Source: Clostridiaceae bacterium (lineage in GTDB: Bacteria; Bacillota; Clostridia; Lachnospirales; Lachnospiraceae). From it: 64,000 nt of DNA. Location: the NCBI GenBank assembly GCA_009911065.1, contig QXWR01000009.1, positions 1 to 64,000 of the forward strand, read 5' to 3'. Numbering within the stretch: position 1 is the stretch's first letter; the number at the start of each line of letters is the position of its first letter. Positions 4,946 through 12,747 of this stretch are shown piece by piece. Made by a program: the position numbers and the translations under genes. The notes beneath the pieces are model-generated. The model ran no database searches, was not told the DNA's origin, and was given only the letters and a program-made list of their open reading frames with translations.

Positions 4946-6331
4946 TTATTTTCCCTCAAGATATGTATGAATCCCCTTGGCCCCATTCTTGCCTGCTTCC
5001 ATGGCAAGAATCACGGTCGCCGCCCCAGTGACAGCGTCTCCACCTGCAAACACCCCCGGACGGGAAGTCTGTCCGTTATCTGCCTCTGCCACAATACATT
5101 TGCGGCGGTTTACTTCCAAACCCTTTGTGGTGGAAGAAATAAGAGGATTGGGGGAGGTTCCCAATGACATAATAACTGTATCTACTTCTATGGTATAATC
5201 AGAACCCAAAATCTCCACTGGACGCCGTCTTCCCGACTCATCCGGTTCTCCTAACTCCATTTTCCTTACGGTCATCCCTGTCACCCAGCCTTTGTCGTCT
5301 GTGAGAATTTCCACAGGGTTTGTAAGAAGATGAAACTCTACTCCTTCCTCCTTGGCATGATGAACTTCCTCCACCCGTGCAGGCAGCTCTGCCTCACTTC
5401 GCCGGTACACCACATAAACCCTGGCCCCCAGCCGGAGCGCTGTTCTGGCAGCGTCCATGGCCACATTGCCCCCGCCCACTACTGCCACCTTTTTCCCAGC
5501 TGCAATGGGTGTGTCATAATCCTCCCGGAAAGCCTTCATCAAATTGCTGCGTGTCAGATATTCGTTGGCAGAAAATACGCCGTTGGCATTTTCTCCCGGA
5601 ATCCCCATAAACTTAGGAAGACCTGCGCCAGAGCCAATAAACACGGCTTCATATCCTTCTTCTTCCATCAATTCATCAATGGTAACGGATTTACCAATAA
5701 TCACATCCGTCTCAATTGTCACTCCCAGCTTTTTTACATTCTCAATTTCCGTCCGTACCACCGTATCTTTGGGCAGACGAAACTCCGGAATCCCGTAGGT
5801 CAACACCCCTCCCGGCTCGTGAAGAGCTTCAAAAATCGTCACCTCATATCCGAGCTTAGCCAGATCTCCTGCACAGGTAAGTCCTGCAGGGCCAGAACCG
5901 ACTACAGCAACCTTTTTTCCCTTTTTCTCTTTCGCTGCCTTGGGAACAAAGCCATGTTCCCTGGACCAGTCTGCCACAAACCGCTCCAATTTTCCGATAG
6001 AAACCGGTTCTCCTTTGATTCCCCGGATACACTGCCCTTCGCACTGAGTCTCCTGAGGACACACTCTCCCGCACACAGCCGGAAGAGCCGACGCCTCTGC
6101 TATCACATTGGCAGCTGCCTCAAAGTCCCCTTCCTCTACCTTTTTGATAAACTCCGGAATGTTAATGGATACAGGACACCCGCCCATACATTTGGCGTTC
6201 TTGCATTTCAGACAGCGGGCCGCCTCTGCTCTGGCCTCTTCTTCATTGTACCCATAACATACCTCTTCAAAATTAGCCGCCCTTACCTTAGGATCTTGCT
6301 CCCGCACTGGTATTTTTTTCAACATATCCAT
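4946..6331 (-). CDS. nfnB: NfnB-like / GltA-type NADPH oxidoreductase subunit
   Basis: Large subunit (461 residues) of the NADH-dependent ferredoxin:NADP+ oxidoreductase, a cytoplasmic electron-bifurcating flavoenzyme linking NADPH, ferredoxin and NADH pools. Cys clusters for two 4Fe-4S centres lie near residues 37-50 (CLKCKNAKCMGGCP) and 83-98 (VCGRVCPQETQCEGQC). An FAD-binding GSGPAG motif follows near 143 and an NADPH-binding GGGNVAMD near 285. The start at 6331 sits 9 nt after AGGAGG; the longer frame to 6355 would overlap nfnA. The adjacent nfnA argues for NfnAB rather than the small subunit of glutamate synthase, since no GltB is present. These are still homologous families. Confidence 0.85.
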   Translation of the reverse strand: MDMLKKIPVREQDPKVRAANFEEVCYGYNEEEARAEAARCLKCKNAKCMGGCPVSINIPEFIKKVEEGDFEAAANVIAEASALPAVCGRVCPQETQCEGQCIRGIKGEPVSIGKLERFVADWSREHGFVPKAAKEKKGKKVAVVGSGPAGLTCAGDLAKLGYEVTIFEALHEPGGVLTYGIPEFRLPKDTVVRTEIENVKKLGVTIETDVIIGKSVTIDELMEEEGYEAVFIGSGAGLPKFMGIPGENANGVFSANEYLTRSNLMKAFREDYDTPIAAGKKVAVVGGGNVAMDAARTALRLGARVYVVYRRSEAELPARVEEVHHAKEEGVEFHLLTNPVEILTDDKGWVTGMTVRKMELGEPDESGRRRPVEILGSDYTIEVDTVIMSLGTSPNPLISSTTKGLEVNRRKCIVAEADNGQTSRPGVFAGGDAVTGAATVILAMEAGKNGAKGIHTYLEGK

Positions 6332-6345
6332 CCCTATTCTCCTCC

Positions 6346-7227
6346 TTAACCACACAGGCCGCAGCCGCCGTGGTGAGTATCCCCTTCTGTAAGCCTTAAC
6401 ATAGCGCGGCCCTCCTCTGTCTTATAGATCTGCTGCCGCTTCATGGCCTCGTCAAAATCTACCAGATGACCGTCAAACTCCGGCCCGTCCACACAGGCAA
6501 ACTTCACCTCATTCCCCACAGTCAGACGGCAGGCGCCACACATGCCAGTGCCATCTACCATCACCGGATTCATGCTGACAATGGTTGACAGTCCCAGCTC
6601 CTTTGTCAGCAGACACACAAATTTCATCATGATCACCGGCCCAATCGCCACACAAATATCATACTGCTTTTTCTGATTCTCCACCAAATCCCGGATGACC
6701 TCTGTCACCATGCCTTTTCTTCCATATGAACCATCGTCGGTTGTTATGTAAAGATTTCCTGCCACATTCTCCATCTCCGGCTCTAAAATCAGCAGATCCT
6801 TTGTCTTTGCACCCACAATCACATCTGCCTCAATGCCATGTTCCCTCATCCACTTTACCTGAGGATACACAGGAGCGGTACCTACGCCTCCTGCCACAAA
6901 AAGATACTTCCGGTTTTTAACTTTCTCAAAATCCTCCTTGACAAAATCAGAAGGATTCCCCAAAGGCCCTACCATATCCTGGAACTCGTCTCCCTCTTTT
7001 AAATCTGCCATCCTCTTTGTAGACGCCCCCACAATTTGAAAGACAATGGTCACGGTCCCTGCCTGCCGGTCAAAATCACAGATCGTTAAGGGAATCCGCT
7101 CTCCCCTCTCATCCATCTTTACAATGACAAATTCTCCCGGCTGGCAGGATTTCGCTATCCTGGGCGCCTTTACATCCATTAAAAATATCTTCTCTGCAAG
7201 CGTTACAGCTTTCATAATCTTATACAT
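6346..7227 (-). CDS. nfnA: NfnA-like ferredoxin-NADP+ reductase subunit (SudB family)
   Basis: Small subunit (293 residues) partnering NfnB. It resembles the electron-transfer subunit of dihydroorotate dehydrogenase: an FAD domain in the first 100 residues (PLTICDFD), an NAD domain with FVAGGVGTAPVYPQ near 110-125, and a C-terminal Cys cluster for a 2Fe-2S centre (CGACRLTVGNEVKFACVDG, about 227-245). It ends in GGCGLCG. The start follows AGGAGG by 6 nt. Its first codons overlap the ThyX-like gene by 8 bp and nfnB starts 14 bp after its stop, so the three genes form one operon. The PyrK subunit is an alternative, but no pyrD is adjacent. Confidence 0.85.
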   Translation of the reverse strand: MYKIMKAVTLAEKIFLMDVKAPRIAKSCQPGEFVIVKMDERGERIPLTICDFDRQAGTVTIVFQIVGASTKRMADLKEGDEFQDMVGPLGNPSDFVKEDFEKVKNRKYLFVAGGVGTAPVYPQVKWMREHGIEADVIVGAKTKDLLILEPEMENVAGNLYITTDDGSYGRKGMVTEVIRDLVENQKKQYDICVAIGPVIMMKFVCLLTKELGLSTIVSMNPVMVDGTGMCGACRLTVGNEVKFACVDGPEFDGHLVDFDEAMKRQQIYKTEEGRAMLRLTEGDTHHGGCGLCG

Positions 7228-7855
7228 ACGACTCCTCCTCTTTGGCTAAAATCAACTCTCTCCCATAAGGCAGGTTCCTGACCCAGTCACAAAATACATG
7301 CCATTCGTCCAGCTTATGATTTTTTCTGGCATAATAAATATTTGTCAAGGTTTCATAATTCAGAGAACAAGTGCGCATCTGATTGTAGCTGGAAGGCAAA
7401 AGCTGAATCAAATCATACCAGTCTTTCTTGCTTTTGGTTTCCAGATATTTCAGACGAATGGCTTCCAGGTGTGCTACCACCGTTTCCATAAAGGCCCGTG
7501 TCTCTGGCGTCATCTGGTCGCAGCTGAAATCCTCCATCTCAAAGGCCTTTCGGTGAATCCGATGCATGGTAGAAGTAGAATTAGCCACTGTAGCTACTTT
7601 ATAGGTATCGTATTCCTTCCACCAGTATAAAGGTGCTGTAATATCTACGGATACAAAAATCTGACGGATAAATTTCCGATGGTCGCTGCCTGCCCTGCAC
7701 AGCCGTCCTGCAAGCTCCAAATCTTTCGGTCCCAGCACAAAATTTCCTTTTTTATCATAACTGCTGTCCATCCGGTCCCAGCTGTTCAAAGGATTTCTGG
7801 CTCCCCGCATTGCATTTTCAAAATTCATCACACTGGTACGCTCTAATTGAATCAT
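7220..7855 (-). CDS. conserved protein, possibly ThyX-like fold; function unknown
   Basis: A soluble protein of 211 residues with no signal peptide or membrane span. The C-terminal half (LLPSSYNQMRTCSLNYETL, then NHKLDEWHVFCDWVRNLPYG) resembles phage and Lachnospiraceae proteins often linked to the flavin-dependent thymidylate synthase (ThyX) superfamily. The ThyX signature RHRxxSxNExS is not present, although a partial STMHRIHRKAF segment is. I therefore do not claim thymidylate synthase activity. The start at 7855 removes a doubtful 22-residue extension. It is first in the operon with nfnA and nfnB, driven by a consensus promoter (7907-7935), so a flavin- or nucleotide-linked role is possible but unproven. 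Confidence 0.5.
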   Translation of the reverse strand: MIQLERTSVMNFENAMRGARNPLNSWDRMDSSYDKKGNFVLGPKDLELAGRLCRAGSDHRKFIRQIFVSVDITAPLYWWKEYDTYKVATVANSTSTMHRIHRKAFEMEDFSCDQMTPETRAFMETVVAHLEAIRLKYLETKSKKDWYDLIQLLPSSYNQMRTCSLNYETLTNIYYARKNHKLDEWHVFCDWVRNLPYGRELILAKEEESYV

Positions 7856-7906
7856 GATCGGTTCGGTTCCTTTCACGCCCTTTTGACAGGGGCTGACGTT
7901 CTCTCT

Positions 7907-7935
7907 ATTATAGCGAAACAAAGGGGGGATGTCAA
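7907..7935 (-). promoter_or_regulatory. consensus promoter of the ThyX-like/nfnA/nfnB operon
   Basis: On the minus strand a perfect TTGACA (7930-7935), 17-bp spacer and perfect TATAAT (7907-7912). The predicted start is about 45 nt upstream of the ATG at 7855. Confidence 0.85.
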
Positions 7936-7953
7936 TTCAAATACTTTACTCCG

Positions 7954-8523
7954 TTAAAAAGGTGACGCAGACACCCATACATTTTTCTGATACACCGGTT
8001 CCGGAAACATCTCCCGATACACTCTGTCCAGCTCCTCAAAGACTTCTATCTTTGCTTCCCGGACAGGCAGATACAAGATCGTAAACTCCACCCCAAACAG
8101 CCGGGAACAAACTTCGGTCTCTACACATCCGTTTCCCAGATAAAATCCAATCCGTCTCTTCCGTATCCTTATCTCCTCCAGGTCTTTAGCCTTTTCCACC
8201 TTCTCGCATTCCAACAAAATCCCTTTTTTGTCTTTGTAATACACTTTCATTTCCGTCAAACATTTTCCGCCGATTCCAACTCCCCGATAAGGTTCACAGA
8301 CTGCCAGATAATCCAAAAGCCCCACCTGCCACCTTAAATCCATCACAAAGAAAGCATATGCCTTTAATTCTCCCCCTTCATAAAAGCCCAAACAATCATA
8401 AATCCCTCGTTCCATCATGGTGAAAATGGCAGACAGCGGCTTTAACTCTTCCGCCGGGAAATCTTTTTTCATATGATTTTCATAAACATTTTGGACCTGC
8501 TCTTTGTCCATCTTTTGCAGCAT
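7954..8523 (-). CDS. GNAT-family N-acetyltransferase
   Basis: A cytoplasmic acetyl-CoA-dependent acyltransferase of 189 residues. The acetyl-CoA loop is visible as EPYRGVGIGGKCL near residue 90, preceded by the beta strand LDYLAV. I chose the ATG at 8523, 9 nt after AAAGGA; starts further upstream (8547, 8643) have weaker or no ribosome-binding sites. The acceptor substrate cannot be inferred. It stands alone between a long promoter region for the nfn operon and the rpsA operon. Confidence 0.7.
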   Translation of the reverse strand: MLQKMDKEQVQNVYENHMKKDFPAEELKPLSAIFTMMERGIYDCLGFYEGGELKAYAFFVMDLRWQVGLLDYLAVCEPYRGVGIGGKCLTEMKVYYKDKKGILLECEKVEKAKDLEEIRIRKRRIGFYLGNGCVETEVCSRLFGVEFTILYLPVREAKIEVFEELDRVYREMFPEPVYQKNVWVSASPF

Positions 8524-8643
8524 AACCTGTGTTCCTTTCTTATCCATGTTTTTTACGATTCCTTTCCGAGGCACAAAAAAACAACCAAATAAGAGCCTGT
8601 TACCGCACCAACTGCTTGACAGACCCCTATCTGGCTTGTTCAC

Positions 8644-8751
8644 TTTTTACACTTTCACACGTTTACACTTTTTAGAATGGCAGGCCCAGACAAAGCGCTG
8701 CCATAACACTTTACACCTTCACACAAATACACACAGGCAAAACCAAGTATC
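8644..8751. other. intergenic stretch with TACACTTT repeats and a stem-loop
   Basis: Several copies of ACACTTT(T/C) occur between the acetyltransferase and rpsA. A stem-loop pairs ATGGCAG (8678-8684) with CTGCCAT (8699-8705). There is no good T-tract on either strand, so I do not call it a terminator with confidence. Confidence 0.3.
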
Positions 8752-9888
8752 TTATTCTCCGTCCAGTTCAGCAGCTACAGCAGCAATATCTACATCTGCC
8801 ACATCCGAATTTTCATCCTGCATAGGAGCAGAACCATTCTGCAAAGCCTTTATACTCAAACTGATCTTCCGGTCTTCTCCGTTGTAATCCACCACCCGGG
8901 CTTCAATCTGCTGGCCAATCTTCAAAGCATCGGAAGGTTTCTCCACATGCTCACGGGAGATTTGTGACACATGCAGCAGAGCGTCCACTCCTGGCTCCAG
9001 CTCCACGAAAGCGCCAAAGTCTGTCATACGCGCTACCCGTCCGGTCACAATGCTGCCGATGGCATACTTCTCATCTGCATTTGCCCATGGATTCTGATCT
9101 GGGAACTTTAAGCTCAAAGCAATCTTCTCCCCATTGATATCCTTAATCAATACGGTCAAAGGATCGCCGGTCTTAAAGACCTTCTTCGGATTCTCCACCC
9201 GTCCCCAGGACATTTCGGAAATATGAAGCAGTCCGTCTGCGCCTCCCAAATCAATGAAAGCGCCGAAATCCGTCACATTCTTCACGGTGCCGTCTACCAC
9301 ATCGCCTACTTGAATGCGCTCAAACAGCTCTCTTTGCATCTCTGCTTTCCGGGCAACCATAAGCTGCTTCCGGTCGCCAATGATTCTTCTTCTGCGGGGA
9401 TTAAACTCTGTCACCACAAAATCAATATCCTGACCTGCATATTTGGTCAGATCTCTCTCGTAAGTGTCCGATACCAAGCTGGCTGGGATAAATACCCTTG
9501 TACCTTCCACTTCCACACTCAGTCCGCCGTCCAATACCTGAGTTACTTTGGCTGTCAACACTTCCTGGTTGTTAAACGCCTCTTCCAGGCGCTTATTGCC
9601 CTTATCAATGGCAAGTCTCTTGTAGGAGAGCGCCACCTGGCCTTCACCGTCATTGACCTTGATTACCTTGGCTTCCATCTCTTCACCGACCTGAACCAGA
9701 TTCCGCAGGTCTGCATTGTTCTCATTCGTGTACTCACTGCGGGGGATAATCCCGTCTGATTTGTAGCCTATATTCAAGACAATCTCATCATCTTTGACAT
9801 CAATGACTTTACCAGTGACGATCTCTCCTGTACGTATTGTCTTTAATGACTCCTCCAACATTTGTTCAAACTCATTTAGCTCTGGCAT
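8752..9888 (-). CDS. rpsA: S1 RNA-binding protein (ribosomal protein S1 homologue)
   Basis: An RNA-binding protein of 378 residues with four S1 domains, at about residues 17-86, 100-170, 188-258 and 274-344. The last two show the classic GxVxxxTDFGAFV/I pattern. Clostridial S1 proteins are shorter than the six-domain E. coli protein, so the length is normal. An acidic tail (DVADVDIAAVAAELDGE) ends the chain. The ATG at 9888, 9 nt after AGGAGG, is preferred over 9894, which is only 3 nt away. The gene overlaps the end of ispH by 17 bp, suggesting translational coupling; in some clostridia the two are fused. It is last in the cmk-ispH-rpsA operon. Confidence 0.9.
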   Translation of the reverse strand: MPELNEFEQMLEESLKTIRTGEIVTGKVIDVKDDEIVLNIGYKSDGIIPRSEYTNENNADLRNLVQVGEEMEAKVIKVNDGEGQVALSYKRLAIDKGNKRLEEAFNNQEVLTAKVTQVLDGGLSVEVEGTRVFIPASLVSDTYERDLTKYAGQDIDFVVTEFNPRRRRIIGDRKQLMVARKAEMQRELFERIQVGDVVDGTVKNVTDFGAFIDLGGADGLLHISEMSWGRVENPKKVFKTGDPLTVLIKDINGEKIALSLKFPDQNPWANADEKYAIGSIVTGRVARMTDFGAFVELEPGVDALLHVSQISREHVEKPSDALKIGQQIEARVVDYNGEDRKISLSIKALQNGSAPMQDENSDVADVDIAAVAAELDGE

Positions 9889-10720
9889 TAGCATGAACCT
9901 CCTCGATAATTTGTTTCGGGGTAGACGCCCCGGCTGTAATACCTACGTTGCGTACAGAATTCACACATTCAGGATTGAAATCGCCTACTGTCTGGATAAA
10001 GTAAGTGTTCTTACATTTCTTTTGGCATATCTCGTATAGCTTTTGTGAGTTGGAGCTTTTCTTGTCGCCAATCACAATCATTACATCCACCTCAGAAGCA
10101 ATACGGCTGGCTTCCACCTGTCTTTCCTGAGTTGCACTGCAAATCGTATTTAAAACAAGTATATCATAACCCTTTTTCTCAAATTTTTCAACTAAATCTT
10201 GAAATTTATTGTAATTAAATGTCGTCTGTGCCACAAAACACAGGGATTCTCCTGGCAAAAGAGGCAGTTTTTCCACCTGGGAAGCCTCTGAAACCACCAA
10301 AGTCCCCTCTCCGGCCCACCCGCAGATGCCCTGTACTTCCGGGTGATCGGGATTTCCTGCAATCACAACCCGCCGTCCTTTTTTCTCTTGCTCCTGCACA
10401 ATCCGGTGAATTTTTTTCACAAAAGGACAGGTGGCATCCACCACAGTCACATTTCGTTTTTCCAGAATATCATACACACCCTTTCCCACTCCATGGGAAC
10501 GGATGATGACAATTCCTCTGGCTAGCCCCAAAAGCTCCTCCTCTGTGTTCAAAACACACACGCCTTTTTCCTCTAAGTCTTTTACCACCTGTTGATTGTG
10601 GATAATAGGACCATAGGTGTAAACCGGCTCTTTGGCCTTTTCAATCTGTTCATATACCTGTTCTACCGCCCGCTTCACACCAAAACAAAAGCCAGCGGTC
10701 TTTGCCACTTTTACCTCCAT
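9872..10720 (-). CDS. ispH: 4-hydroxy-3-methylbut-2-enyl diphosphate reductase (IspH/LytB)
   Basis: Last step of the non-mevalonate isoprenoid pathway: reduces HMBPP to isopentenyl and dimethylallyl diphosphate using an Fe-S cluster. The three cluster cysteines are visible in GFCFGVKRA (about residue 13), DATCPFVKKIH (about 98) and NTICSATQERQ (about 194). The length of 282 is normal. It starts within the last codons of cmk (10-bp overlap) and ends inside the start of rpsA, so it is tightly coupled in one operon. The cytoplasmic enzyme likely takes electrons from ferredoxin, compatible with the nearby nfn genes, but no direct link is shown. Confidence 0.93.
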   Translation of the reverse strand: MEVKVAKTAGFCFGVKRAVEQVYEQIEKAKEPVYTYGPIIHNQQVVKDLEEKGVCVLNTEEELLGLARGIVIIRSHGVGKGVYDILEKRNVTVVDATCPFVKKIHRIVQEQEKKGRRVVIAGNPDHPEVQGICGWAGEGTLVVSEASQVEKLPLLPGESLCFVAQTTFNYNKFQDLVEKFEKKGYDILVLNTICSATQERQVEASRIASEVDVMIVIGDKKSSNSQKLYEICQKKCKNTYFIQTVGDFNPECVNSVRNVGITAGASTPKQIIEEVHANARAK

Positions 10721-11457
10721 ACGCTCGGATCAATCGGAAGGCCCCTGGACACAGCCACCTGAATGATAGATGAGATAACCTGATTAATGTCCATCTCAGA
10801 ACTGTCAAGCAGCACTGCGTCTGCTGCCTGGACTAACGGAGACGCTTCCCGGTTCATATCCCTCCGATCCCTTTCTATTATATCTTGCTCAATTTCTTCC
10901 AAATTACACATTATGCCTTTTTCTTTCAGCTCTTTATAACGCCTGATCGCCCGCACATGGGAGCTGGCTGTAAGAAACACCTTTGCCTCCGCATCTGGCA
11001 GCACACAGGTGCCAATATCTCTTCCGTCCATAATGACGCTGTGCTCCTTGGCCAGATTGCGCTGTAAATTCAAAAGATGAGCGCGTACTGCCGGATAGGC
11101 GCTGACCGCGGAGGCAGCATTTCCCACTTCCTCGGTGCGGATCTCCCCGGATACATCTTGTCCATTTAACAACACCTGCTGCATGCCATTCTTATGGCAG
11201 ATGGTAATATGGGCCTCGCCCACTGCCTGTTCCACTGCCTCCTTATCTTCCGTACAAATCCCCTTCTGGATACAAAACAAGGCAACTGCCCGGTACATAG
11301 CCCCAGTATCCACATAAATAAATCCCAAACGATGAGCCACCATTCGGGCAATGGTGCTTTTTCCAGCTCCCGCCGGCCCGTCCACTGCAATCCGAAAAAT
11401 TCCTTCCTCATCCCTTTTTATCCAATTGTTCTCTGTGCTTGAAACGGATTCCTCCAT
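10711..11457 (-). CDS. cmk: cytidylate kinase
   Basis: Phosphorylates CMP and dCMP with ATP in pyrimidine salvage. The P-loop is in AVDGPAGAGKSTIAR near residue 25, and DTGAMYRAVAL, MDGRDIGTCVLPDA and RDRRDMNREASPL are all family hallmarks. At 248 residues it carries a short N-terminal extension before the core. The ATG at 11457 is chosen for AAAGGAG 10 nt upstream. It precedes ispH with a 10-bp overlap and follows a flavoprotein gene by about 50 bp. A second, distant cytidylate-kinase-like gene lies at 62517. Confidence 0.92.
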   Translation of the reverse strand: MEESVSSTENNWIKRDEEGIFRIAVDGPAGAGKSTIARMVAHRLGFIYVDTGAMYRAVALFCIQKGICTEDKEAVEQAVGEAHITICHKNGMQQVLLNGQDVSGEIRTEEVGNAASAVSAYPAVRAHLLNLQRNLAKEHSVIMDGRDIGTCVLPDAEAKVFLTASSHVRAIRRYKELKEKGIMCNLEEIEQDIIERDRRDMNREASPLVQAADAVLLDSSEMDINQVISSIIQVAVSRGLPIDPSVWR

Positions 11458-11510
11458 TTGCCTCACACTCCTTTCCATTCCCGAAATATCCCGTCGCCCT
11501 CCTGTGGCTC

Positions 11511-12743
11511 CTACACGGATCTGCCTGCCAAATACCCGGTAGACCAGGCAATCTGCAGATTATATCCCCCTGTCACCCCGTCCAAATCCAGCACTTCCCC
11601 AGCAAAATACAACCCCCGGATAAGCTTTGACTCCATGGTTTTGGGATTGATCTCCTTTACCGACACCCCGCCCTGGGTGATGATGGCTTCCCGGTATCCC
11701 CGCAGCCCGGTAAGCGTCAGACGAAAATCTTTGATTCGTTCTGCCAGCTGCCGCCTTTCCTTCCGGGTGATGGCATGAACCGGCTTTTCCGGAGGAATTT
11801 CGCTTTGTCCTACTATAACTGGAATCAACTTTGAAGGAAGCAAAAGTCCCAGGGCATTTTTAAACATCTTCTGCTTCATTCCCTCAAAATCCCGCAAAAT
11901 CCGGCTATCCAGCTGTTCCAGATCAAGAGCTGGCTTTAAATCCACCGTCAAAACCATCTCCCTTTTTTTCAGCTCTTTTGCCACATAGCTGCTGGCTGAC
12001 AAAATCACCGGACCGCTGACTCCAAAATGGGTAAATAACATTTCCCCAAAAGCCTCATACCGTAGTTTTTTCCCATCCCAAATCTGAACACGGACATTTT
12101 TCAGAGATAACCCCTGCAAATCCTGGACCAACGTCTGTTCCCTCACCTCAAGAGGCGTCAATGCCGGACTTAACTCTGTCACCTTATGCCCCACACTCCG
12201 GGCAAACTCATACCCATCTCCCGTAGAGCCGGTGGCAGGGTAAGACAGCCCGCCAGACGCCACAATCACTGCATCTGCCGGGACTTTTCGCTCACCTTTT
12301 TTCAGCCCTACCCCTTGGATCTGCCCGTCTCTTGCCATCAGGCCGGATACCTCCTGCCCAAGGCAGATCTCCACCCCCAGTCTGGACAGCTGTCCTGTAA
12401 TTGCGCGAATCACATCGGAAGATTTATCGGACACCGGAAAAACCCGATTGCCCCGCTCCACCTTCACAGGACAGCCATTTTCCTCCAAAAATCTCATCAT
12501 ATCCTGACTGGTAAATCCATAAAATCCACTGTAAAGAAATTTGGGATTGCTCACCATACCGGCAAACAATTCCTCTGTCTCGCAGGCGTTGGTCACGTTA
12601 CAGCGGCCCTTGCCTGTAATGTAAATTTTCTTTCCCAGCTTTTCATTTTTCTCGTAAATCCGGACCAGATGGCCGGAGCCGGCGGCGGCTACAGCAGCCA
12701 TCATGCCTGCCGCGCCGCCGCCGACAATCACCACATTACCCAT
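11511..12743 (-). CDS. HI0933/YhiN-like FAD-dependent oxidoreductase
   Basis: A flavoprotein of 410 residues. The N-terminus VVIVGGGAAGMMAA binds FAD; GKKIYITGKGRCNVTN is the family hallmark, and the C-terminus GEVLDLDGVTGGYNLQIAWSTGY closes the FAD site. The family is sometimes labelled aminoacetone oxidase or BaiN-like, but the substrate is generally unknown. It starts 5 bp after the PPK2 stop and is followed by cmk, ispH and rpsA, a gene order I associate with Lachnospiraceae genomes. No biochemical role can be inferred beyond flavin-dependent redox. Confidence 0.8.
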   Translation of the reverse strand: MGNVVIVGGGAAGMMAAVAAAGSGHLVRIYEKNEKLGKKIYITGKGRCNVTNACETEELFAGMVSNPKFLYSGFYGFTSQDMMRFLEENGCPVKVERGNRVFPVSDKSSDVIRAITGQLSRLGVEICLGQEVSGLMARDGQIQGVGLKKGERKVPADAVIVASGGLSYPATGSTGDGYEFARSVGHKVTELSPALTPLEVREQTLVQDLQGLSLKNVRVQIWDGKKLRYEAFGEMLFTHFGVSGPVILSASSYVAKELKKREMVLTVDLKPALDLEQLDSRILRDFEGMKQKMFKNALGLLLPSKLIPVIVGQSEIPPEKPVHAITRKERRQLAERIKDFRLTLTGLRGYREAIITQGGVSVKEINPKTMESKLIRGLYFAGEVLDLDGVTGGYNLQIAWSTGYLAGRSV

Positions 12744-12747
12744 ACAG

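Noticed and set aside
4946-6331. small subunit of glutamate synthase (GltD)
   Set aside because: No large subunit is nearby and nfnA is adjacent, so NfnB is the better name, though the families are homologous.
5330-6349. 339-codon plus-strand frame opposite nfnB
   Set aside because: Shadow of a clear minus-strand gene; composition is not protein-like and there is no ribosome-binding site.
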